DNA from: Crossaster papposus
Lineage: Eukaryota > Echinodermata > Asteroidea > Velatida > Solasteridae
Assembly (NCBI GenBank): GCA_037893245.1
Contig: JBAIAA010000414.1
Coordinates: 1,774,001 to 1,838,000, forward strand
DNA length: 64,000 nucleotides
Reading direction: 5' to 3'
The translations under genes and the position numbers were made by a program. Below, one piece after another: positions 55,881-64,000 of the stretch. Numbering within the stretch: the first letter of the stretch is position 1; each line of letters begins with the position of its first letter. A model generated the notes under the pieces. The model saw only the letters and a list, made by a program, of their open reading frames with translations, did not search any database and had not been told where the DNA came from.

Positions 55881-55893
55881 AGGAACCGAAGCA

Positions 55894-56128
55894 GGGACCA
55901 ATTTTATGAAGCTGCTAAACACAACATTTTGCGTAGCACAAACATGTCTTGCTCAGCGTGAATCCGGTTAACACCAAAAACGTCATGTGCTTTTCATGCT
56001 TAGCAATAACCTGCCGAATATCAGTCACAAACCAAATACATCACCTGACAGTTTGGTTCGTAACCCTGTTTTTGCAAAGAAAGAATTATCATGCTAAGCA
56101 ACTTTTTGGGGCTCCATGAAATTTGCCT
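55894..56128. mobile_element. GGGGCC MITE, unit 2
   Basis: A diverged copy with ends GGGACCAATTTTATGAAGC and GGGGCTCCATGAAATTTGCC, at the same position in the unit as 42590-42829. Confidence 0.75.
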
Positions 56129-56264
56129 AATTTGCCCAGGTAACACCTGCGACACGCACTGCATGCATGGTACAGACATACATCCCCAATGTGTTAAAAA
56201 TGAGAGAGAAGAGACATTAAAATACAATTCATAATTATCAGAGGCAGTTTACTATTCAGGCTCG

Positions 56265-57050
56265 GATCTCGGATTTGTTTAGACGGGAGGCACACCCTAA
56301 ACTGGAAAATACGAGCGCGAAGCCATACGGCGTGGGGTCGGGGCCCGCTCAGGGGCCTGAGAAATGTTTGGATTTGATATGCTTTGTGGTGCAATCTGAG
56401 GCGATTCCTGGCCTCTGTCCTCTGATTGTTTTAGCAAAAGTTTTAAAAATGATTATTATTATGGAGATTTTAATGGAGAATATACATATAAATAAACATA
56501 TACTATATATAAATTTATATATGAATGTGGGGCACACCCAAAACTAGAAAACGCGAGCGCGAAGCGTATGGTATGTGGCCTGCTTAAGGGCCCCGGAAAA
56601 TGTTGGATTCTACATGCTTTGTAGTGCAATCTGAGGCGATTTCTGGTCACTTTCCTCTCAGTTGTTTAGCAAAAATGTAAAATAAATATATGGAGATAAA
56701 ATGGAGAATTGTGAAGATTATAATAGAGAATATATATATAAATATATATTACATATACATTTATTGATGAATGTGGGGCACACCCCAAAATGTAAAATTC
56801 GAGTGCGGGGGCGAAGCCTATACAGCGTGGGGTCGGGGCCCCGGGAAATATTGGATTCTATATGCTTTGTTGTGCAATCTCAGGCGATTACTGGCCTCTT
56901 TCCTCTGATTTTTTTAGCCATTTAAAAAAAAAGATTATATAGAGAAAAAATGAAAAATTATGGAGGTAATAAGTATATTAGAAATATATAATATATATAT
57001 AAGTTTGTATATAAATGTGGGCCACACCCAAAACTGGAACATACGAGAAT
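56265..57050 (+). repeat. Three tandem ~250-bp GC-rich units
   Basis: Copies start near 56330, 56575 and 56825, each with a GGGGTCGGGGCC-type or GGGCCCCGGGAAA-type start, GTGCAATCTGAGGCGATT, and an AT-rich stretch of ATATAT ending GTGGGGCACACCC. Units 1 and 3 carry fewer copies, so the number varies between duplicates. Confidence 0.8.
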
Positions 57051-57340
57051 ATAATATATTATATATAAATATTATAGCAAAACTGTCACCAAAAAGATAA
57101 GCTTTCGGACAATGTCCTAGGTTGGGTTTGACAAACCATAGCTCCATGGACAAACCAACCAACTAGCATTCTTACCCAAGGTTATTAACAACATAAACAT
57201 TCATCCAAATATACTGCAATAAAAGAGTAATTGGCAATGGAGTGGACATTACTTAGATAATAACAGTGCGAGGACCCGGTTATTACTGCGTGATAATGAC
57301 CGGGTTGGGGGATGACTGCTGGTAATGGATCGAGCCGAAG

Positions 57341-60205
57341 GATCGAGTTAAGCCCACATTATATAACAGAAGATTTCAGTTTTTCGTTATGTTGCCAATT
57401 ACATAAAACTGCATAGGTCGACATTCAGCGATTTATCACGTAGGATTTCAACAAAGGTTGTGAAAAAACAATTGTTACCCGTATATGTCTTCTTGTTAAA
57501 CTGCCAGATTGCTCTCAGTGACCTGGTGATGCTGGGACTTGGTAGCTTACAGAAAGGAATGGGGTGACGCAGACACAAACTGTGGCGATATTGATTTAGT
57601 TTCAGTATGAGATTTATATGGTATTGTTTATGAGGGGCAATTCTTTGGTTACTATGCCAACTCAAGCTTACAAGCGTTATTCAGCGATACAAATAATCCA
57701 ATGAGGTTTCTTTACCGCCACTGTAGCTTTAGAAATGACGACACGAACAGTCCAGGGCATGAGGGTATTGATTTGGTACCAGTGAATCGATGAGATCGGG
57801 TGGGGACAATTCGCTGGTTACCATGCCAACTTCTACTGAAGACCGAACGCTTAACGGTGAACAATTACCAAACTTGAATTGACAGCCTGAAACTAAATCA
57901 CGAATATTGTGAGTTAAGTTGCGTTCACAAAAATCCCTATTCTTTTGTACTCATGAAGAGTTTCCCATTTTGCGTATTAATTTAAGTCTTCGTTGTGACC
58001 GAGGTGTTTTTTTTGTTAATCGTGTCATCTTTACACCACTGGTTTGCTCTAGTGACAGAGGTCTGGCGATGATGGGGTTTTATAATTTACAGAAAGCATT
58101 GATGGTGAGGCAGACGAGGTGTATCTTTCTGATTGGTTATCACAGTTAACACGTCATTCCATATTAGTGGCTGGTAGTCACAAACCGTAGCCCCTGATTG
58201 GTGGAGGTTTTTTAAGCTCATTACCTAATCGGATAAACGTAAGCTGCAGACCATTGGTGTCTGGTCTTCTTTTTAATTAAAATGTCGTCAAACGGAATGC
58301 ACCACCGTATAAATAAAGGCACCGACAAATAGGAGGTAGCGTATACGTTCATAACCGAGCAATTAATTAGCCATTTGCGAGTGACCCTGAGTTAAATCTG
58401 AATAACATCTTGTACACGCGGACTTGCTCACACAGCTTGGCACCGTTGAACTTTAAATTCTCCAGACTAAAGACACTGTTGCCATATCACAAGATTCGGG
58501 GCAAGCTCTTGTATAGTTACGTAACAGGGGTTCAGCACCAATACATTGTTCACATTAGGTGAGAAAGACACCAGACAATTCCGGAGCTGGGGATTGCTAG
58601 CGTAAGGCTTGCCCCGAATCACGTGATATAGCAACAGTTTCTTTAGTCTGGAGAATTCAAATTTAAATGTGCCAAGCTGTGTGAGCAAGTCAGTGTACCA
58701 GATATAATTCAAATTTAACTCGGGGTCACTGGCAAATGTCTAACATCACGCTGGTTGGTTTCATTCTCAAATGTAATAAGCAATTCAAGGCAATTCAATC
58801 GTTCCAACAATAAGCGGCTTTACAAATGTAGCTTGACAAAATACATGTGTCCCAACTCTTGTAATTGTTATCGACGTGTTCAGTGATGGAGATGATTCGA
58901 GGAGGAGTCTTTACCGTCAGTATAGCTTCAGAAATGATTAAGTTCAAGTGAACTGACAGCCTGGAATTAAATATAGTCGTGAATATTGTGAGTTGCTTTC
59001 ACACACACAAACTATTCTTTTGTACTAATTGTAACCGAGTAATGGTTTGGTAACGATACAATTTTAAGTAAACCAGAAAACAGAAGGGGTCGTGACAAAA
59101 GTGTTGAAGTGTTCATCAAGTGCGGATTATTATATTTAATACGAACAATCTCTTGGGCAATATACCCAAAATGTCTGATATATTAAACACAAACGACAGC
59201 CAAAGGTGTCTGCAAATAAGAAAAGGGAATAGTAGGTTTCCCAGGACGATATTAGAAAATGTGCATTTTAATTTGTAAAAGATGCATTCATTTTCGTGCG
59301 AAATAGTATAAACGTTCCCAACCCTTTTTTGTGTTTAACAATTGCTTTGTTCATGAAGGTGTATTCAGTCGTAAAACATCAGCGTACGATTTCCCGAATG
59401 TTGACTGAATTTAGTATCGATACTAATTCGTTTTAGCGCGAATTCGAATGCACACCCGCCATCATGTGTTTCTTTTAGTTTATAAACAATCGATTTCGCT
59501 AAATGTGCCGCCGATTTCCTGTCAAGCATTGGAATTTATTTATGTGTAAACCAAAGTAACATTATGGGGAACCGAACCATGGACCAATTTTATGGAGCCG
59601 CTAAGCACAACAATTTTCGTAGCACAAACATGTTTTGCTCAGCGTGTATCCGGTTACCACCAAAAACGTCATGTGCTCTTCATGCTTAGCAATAACCTGC
59701 CGAAAATCAGTCGCAAACCAAATACATCACCTGAAAGTTTGGTTCGTAACCCTGTTTTTGCAAAGAAAGAATTTTCATGCTAAGCAACTTTTGGGGGCTC
59801 CAGAAAATTTGCCAAAGTTGCCCAGGTAACACCCGCGACACGCACTGCATGTATGGTACAGACATACATCCCCAATGTGTTAAAAATGAGAGAGAAGAGA
59901 CATTAAAATACAATTCATAAATATCAGAGACAGTTTCCTATTCAGGCTCGGATCCCGGGTTTGTTTAGACGGGAGGCACACCCGAAACTGGAAAATACAA
60001 GCGCGAAGCCCATTACGGCGTGGGGTCGGGGCCCGCCTAAGGGCTTGCGCCTGGGAAATGTTTGGATTCTATATGATTTGTGGTGCAATCTGAGGCGATT
60101 CCTGGCCTCTTCCTCTGATTTCTTTAGCACATTTAAAAAAAAATGATATGGAAATAAATGAATAATTATGAAGATTTTAATGGAGAATAGGCCTATATAT
60201 ATATA
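57341..60205 (+). repeat. Copy C upstream unit 3 (gene-less, least interrupted)
   Basis: Runs from GATCGAGTTAAG at 57341 through the ATTGG-box block (58080-58200), the empty Harbinger site (58210-58220), TATAAATAAAGGCACCGAC (58309), the upstream motif (58745), the TAGG fragment (59233) and the GGGGCC MITE (59581) to one ~250-bp repeat (59940-60200). At about 2.9 kb it is the closest to an uninterrupted unit. No FReD gene is present. Confidence 0.85.
59581..59813. mobile_element. GGGGCC MITE, unit 3
   Basis: Ends GGACCAATTTTATGGAGCC and GGGGGCTCCAGAAAATTTGCC, with the internal GCTAAGCACAACAATTTTCG string. Confidence 0.72.
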
Positions 60206-60666
60206 AATATCGCGAAATGTACACATAAGTTTGTAACTGGTGCATTCGTTTTCGTGCGAAATAGTATGAACGTTCACATTCCCGTTTTCTATTTAACAAT
60301 TGATAATTCGTTTTTGCATAATGGTGCATCCAGTTGTAAGAAATCAGCACACGATTTCCTGAATGTGCACTGAATTTAGTATATTGATAATTTATTTTAG
60401 CACGAATTTGAATGCACACCCGCAATCATGTTTTCCTTTTAATTTATCAACAATTAATTTCGCTAATTGTGCAGCCGATTTTCTACGCATTTGTATGCCT
60501 GGTCAGGCATTGGAATTTATGTATGTGTTATCAAATATAACATATGGGGGAATTAAACCAGGCGGTCTCGTCTTTGAAACTACCAAATAAATGCTATATA
60601 AACCACTAAGTTGAAGAAAAGAAATCTGTATTTGCTCAGCATTTGCCACGATCGCATCATATAGCT

Positions 60667-61100
60667 GTTGGACATGTGCAGCTGGGCAGTGTGCGTTTGT
60701 ATTGACCGGCAATCGTGGTCGTCGGACAAAAGAATTGGGAGTCAAACAATGGGTCCACGATTGACAAAACGTCCACGATCTTTTCTCGTGTACAAATCCT
60801 ATATGGCGATCATCCGAAAACGTTAGAGTATAAACAAAAGAGGGAAGACGGTCGGACAATGCCCCGTCCACGATTGAAGGTCTTTATCAAGATGCATGTG
60901 TTGGTACTGTGATATCCTCTTTGATCTTGTAGGGTCACATTATTGATCTTGAATTGCCTCTATGTTTTATTTATTGTTGCATTTTATTTTGGTTCATTAT
61001 TTTTCCTTTGTCATGTTGGTGTTTTATGTTGCGCCTCGGAATAGGTTTTCTCTAGATAGATGGCGCATTATAAATGCTTTTATATTATTATTATTATTAT
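60667..61100 (+). mobile_element. Non-LTR retroelement fragment with (ATT)n tail
   Basis: The target TATAGCT is repeated at 60660-60666 and 61101-61107, and the intact transposon near 48502 shows it once. The 3' end reads GTTGCGCCTCGGAATAGG, GGCGCATTATAAATGC, then (ATT)n, which resembles the tails of L2/CR1-clade LINEs and SINEs that use their machinery. There is no open RT frame, so it is a truncated LINE or a SINE. Confidence 0.75.
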
Positions 61101-61142
61101 TATAGCTAGATTGTACTTTATATCCCCTAAAGTTTTACGATA

Positions 61143-61565
61143 ATGGCTGCAAGAGGGAGATACAGATGAGTCTCGAACGTTGATCGAAATCGTCTTAGCG
61201 ATGCCTTTGAGGCTGACGACGCGGACTACATAAGCCGCGTTAGCATTGGACTTTCTTTGGTAAAACCTACGGAGACTGTCAACTTTAACCAAATTAAATC
61301 CAATGCGGACAGAGGGTAACATTGTCAAATTGTCCATTTTACCCTCCGCAACAGTAAGATCTACAGGCCCAAGCTTCTAGCGGAGGATTTAACACCGTTA
61401 ACTTTGACAATCACGTACGGTAACTTTTGACAATATTAAGTCCAATGCGAACGCGGCTTTAAATGTAGCAAATAGACTGGACATCAACCACTCATGTCTT
61501 GGTGGACTGTTCATTGACGGTTAGAACTGATAAAATGATAGAGAAGTCATTAACAAAAACAAAAT
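61143..61565 (+). pseudogene. Transposase remnant, N- and C-terminal ends only
   Basis: Begins ATGGCTGCAAGAGGGAG like the gene at 48466, but codon 9 is TGA where the other copy has CGA. The HTH start (ANRLDINHS) is split from the leader by a ~226-bp MITE at 61233. It joins directly to sequence beyond the C-terminal stop region of the intact copy. All three catalytic acidic residues are deleted. Confidence 0.85.
61233..61459. mobile_element. Small MITE inside the dead transposase
   Basis: The ends are AAGCCGCGTTAGCATTGGAC and the complement of AAGCCGCGTTCGCATTGGAC, flanked by TA. The intact gene near 48389 reads GACTACTTAGATGTAGC at the same place. About 226 bp, non-coding. Confidence 0.75.
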
Positions 61566-61855
61566 AACCTTGGTCCTCAAAAATCCTCATTTGGATAAAT
61601 TCCTAAGTAACCTCAATCCTGAAAATTCATCCAGCATTAGGCCTTATGGCCTGGAGCCTGCATTATCCTCCAGTGGCAAAACCCCAAACGCCCTCAATCT
61701 TGCAAATACATCTGATGCATCAACTTCCAAGTGACCTCATTCCTGCAAAACCCTGCAATTTGCAAAGAGGATTTTGGAGGATTTGGGATGGTTAGGGTTA
61801 AAATAAATTTAAGATAAAGAGCCAACACATTAATGATCAATTGGTCCCACAATAC

Positions 61856-62492
61856 TGTAACGTAGATTGTTCCTGGGGTCGACACAACACACAAGAAGTA
61901 ATCCTGAGACAAGTGTTCCGTGATTTCCGTGATTCTCTGCCGTTTATTGTGTACTCTTGTCTACAAAACAAGTCGTGAAGCTCATACTATAACGCGGCAC
62001 CTAGAACTGGTCTGAACTGGTTCGGCGTATGCGCGATCCGGGGACGGGTTTCCAGAGCGCACCAGCAGGAGCCATCAGGGGCCAATTTCATAGAGCTGCT
62101 AAGCACAAAAATTTGCTTAGCATGAAAATTTGTCCTTGGCAAAAACAAGGTTACAGACCAAATTTGCACGTGATCTTTATTGTTTTGGATTAATAATCAG
62201 CTGTTTTTTTGCTTAGCATGAAAAACACGTAGAATTTTGTCTGGTAACCTGTTTTTAATGAGCAAGACTTTTTTGTGCTAAGCAAATTTTTGTGCTTAGC
62301 AGCTCTATGAAATTGGCCCCAGGGCGATCCCACCACCGTGGAATCGCTTTAGCGCCCCCTACCGGCCAACCGACACAGTCGCTACTCAGCCCCCCACGAA
62401 GACCTTGTTTGCCCCCAAACAAAACGGTGGGCGCTGTTGCCGCACACCCGGCTAACCGCCCCGGAAAGCGCATAACGCCAACAATTATAACA
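61856..62492 (+). mobile_element. Possible solo LTR (uncertain)
   Basis: The segment starts TGTAACGTAGATTGTTCC and ends near AATTATAACA, a TG...CA-like frame often seen in Gypsy-type LTRs. It is much more GC-rich than its surroundings (for example GCGCCCCCTACCGGCCAACC). It begins exactly where homology to the mariner-like element stops. No matching 4-6 bp target duplication was found, and there is no primer-binding site to confirm it. The GGGGCC MITE lies inside. Confidence 0.3.
62078..62320. mobile_element. GGGGCC palindromic MITE, best copy
   Basis: The ends GGGGCCAATTTCATAGAGC and GCTCTATGAAATTGGCCCC are perfect complements. The inverted match continues through GCTAAGCACAAAAATTTGC for about 40 bp per arm. 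The element is 243 bp with no coding frame. I recall this element as widespread in echinoderm sequence; that recollection was not checked. Confidence 0.88.
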
Positions 62493-62499
62493 CAACAAA

Positions 62500-64000
62500 A
62501 ACTTGTTAAAGGCTGATGACGTCACACTATTTCTAACGCGCTAATATAGGCTCTGGGTGAGTAGAAGTGCAAGGTGGTTGCAAACTTGACGTACAGTACC
62601 TCCTTCAGATATTCTGTCACATGCTCGACGAGGATTTCACAAGAGTCAGCTTTGAGCCCAAGGTGTGAATAGTACAAAGGAAAACATTTTTAAAAGTTAT
62701 GCATTGTCTTTAAATGTTACCCTAACAGTTATGAATTCTCAAATTTGTATGATTTGGCACACACCCTAGGAAGTTAGGAATGGTTACACAGGTATTATTT
62801 CTTTTTCATTTTGACTATTTCTCCAATACAAATTAAATTAAAGTTCCTTCAATCTGCATTTACATTGTAAGTGTAGCCTAATTGACTTCAGATGCAAAAA
62901 CAAAATTTAGCAAATTTTTAAAACAAAGAAATGGACAGAGCCCATGCACCTGATTAGTAAAATATTTTGCATAACATTAACAACAATTGCCATGCTTCTT
63001 TAAATTATAATTTTTAATTTAAATGGCAAGTCTCCCCTGCATGAACTGTTTAACGACTGTGCAAGTCAATTACGGGACAGTCTTCCTGGAATGGGTGAGA
63101 TAAATTGGTCTGAAAGTGTCTTTATTGTGGAATTTAATCAGATGTAAAGAGAAAGACAAATCATAGAGATATCCCATTCCCATCAGTTTTTCACTCAGAA
63201 AGGACTAACAAGTTCAAACATACTACTGGGCACGATATGCATGTTAATCCTGTAATCAGTATAAAAATAGTGAGACTAATATAATATTGATGGAACCTTT
63301 TCTGTAACTTGAAAGTATACATCATGCCGGTACACTGAGTGTTTCCATTTCCTACCTCCATGTTGTGACCGTCGGCAGTTTACAAAATCCCAACAAATCA
63401 TGAAAATTGTTGCCTACATTTCCTCAAAACTACTTGCTTGGCCACGTAAATCATGCATAAACTTTTGTTTTAATATATAAAAGAAACAAAATAATGCTGC
63501 ATATTACCCTTCTGTGTGTTATTTTTCTTTTAGGAACTTGCCACCAGACCGTCGACTAACATTACTGTGTACCATGTGTGTACTGACAAACAATTTGCCC
63601 ACGTTTTTTTCAAAAATGGCGGCGTTCATGAAATTTCACTCTGGCGCCCGCTGCTGTCCGTCTATAGGTTATTTATGTTATTTATGTTATTTAACGCTCA
63701 GAACAACAGCGCCCTCTTTTGTTGGGGTTTTCTGGCCACATGTCTAAACAAAATTGTTTGGGGGGGGGGGGCAATCATATACCCTGTAACAGTACTTATG
63801 ATGACAAACTTACATCATCGGCATCACTCAACAAAAATAATACTTAAATGCCTTTTTGAATGATTACTGTTCAATTTTCATATCACTTTCCTAAACATTC
63901 ATTATGCCCAAAAAACTTTTGAACCAATCTTAATGTGGACGCTAGCAATATTGCGCTTTATCTAACACTAGCTGAAGTACCCGATTGGATTCTTTGGGTA
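62500..64000. other. Unassigned intergenic sequence
   Basis: No supported gene. An acceptor-like TTTTTCTTTTAG near 63521-63534 precedes an open stretch with no recognisable domain. AAAATGGCGGCGTTCATG at 63615 is a YY1-like motif, and a G-run lies at 63759-63770. A TGATGACGTCAC string near 62514 is CRE-like. Confidence 0.45.

Larger units (their letters stand above)
46439..57340 (+). repeat. Copy C upstream unit 2 (gene-less, with insertions)
   Basis: Repeats unit 1 from the GATCGAGTTAAG junction with high identity by eye, but contains no FReD gene. It is split after TGTCTTCTT (46591) by the 6.2-kb element ending at 52816 and carries the Harbinger-like copy at 53544. Small open frames that repeat between units (for example 53004-53192 and 39718-39906 on the minus strand) are by-products of duplication. 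Confidence 0.85.
60206..61860 (+). mobile_element. Internally deleted copy of the mariner-like transposon
   Basis: In the opposite orientation to 46814-48982. Recognisable parts are the subterminal region without its TAGG tip (60206-60660), the transposase leader, the transposase N-terminus (61143-61496), then a jump of about 940 bp to the transposase C-terminal end (TGTCTTGGTGGAC at 61498) and the far subterminal region (AGAGCCAACACATTAATGAT, 61820). A LINE-type tail (60667) and a small MITE (61233) are inserted into it. Confidence 0.82.

Overview
This looks like nuclear DNA from a marine invertebrate deuterostome, most likely an echinoderm. That placement is an inference. It rests on single-exon PAN/apple plus fibrinogen-like (FReD) lectin genes in a local cluster, and on a palindromic MITE starting GGGGCCAATTTCATAGAGC, which I recall as abundant in echinoderm genomes but could not search. 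Real coding sequence is sparse, and most of the window is intergenic or made of transposons and duplications. Most short open frames are chance or mirror repeats.

Host genes: all confident ones are on the minus strand and belong to one secreted PAN-FReD family. Copy A (5416-6450) and copy C (38330-39382) are intact. Copy B (23848-25556) is dead, with a 653-bp TTAA-flanked insertion plus an 8-bp frameshift. A fourth copy survives only as a 5' stub (10784-10918). Copies A and B sit in a roughly 6.2-kb segmental duplication (397-6915 and 19851-25999), and part of its downstream flank recurs at 30860-31985. Upstream of copy C, the gene's 5' flank has been tandemly repeated without the gene (units starting near 39383, 46439 and 57341). 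An inverted, gene-less copy of the B upstream flank lies at 28203-29795.

Mobile elements: the duplicated units act as natural filled and empty sites, so several insertions can be defined to the base. They include three TTAA-type (piggyBac-like) non-autonomous groups, PIF/Harbinger-like insertions (40263-41200, 53544-54482), an EnSpm/CACTA-like composite (43284-45925), and hAT-like and foldback elements. There is also a Tc1/mariner/IS630-like transposon (46814-48982) whose transposase has one in-frame stop. Its terminus (TAGGTTTTCCCGG) recurs on many local MITEs. That transposon sits inside the left terminal inverted repeat of a larger element (46592-52816), which has ~525-bp inverted repeats around a decayed Penelope-like reverse transcriptase. 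This nest, unit then inverted-repeat RT element then mariner, is the most unusual architecture here.

Tandem arrays: exactly 35 units of a 17-bp hairpin-capable repeat (8514-9108); a GC-rich 12-bp minisatellite of about 100 units (34975-36182) that starts inside the terminal repeat of a MITE; ~250-bp repeats inside the C-flank units; and ~240-bp AT-rich repeats in the CACTA-like element. No rRNA, convincing tRNA or CRISPR array was seen. The right end (62500-64000) and several other stretches hold nothing I can name.
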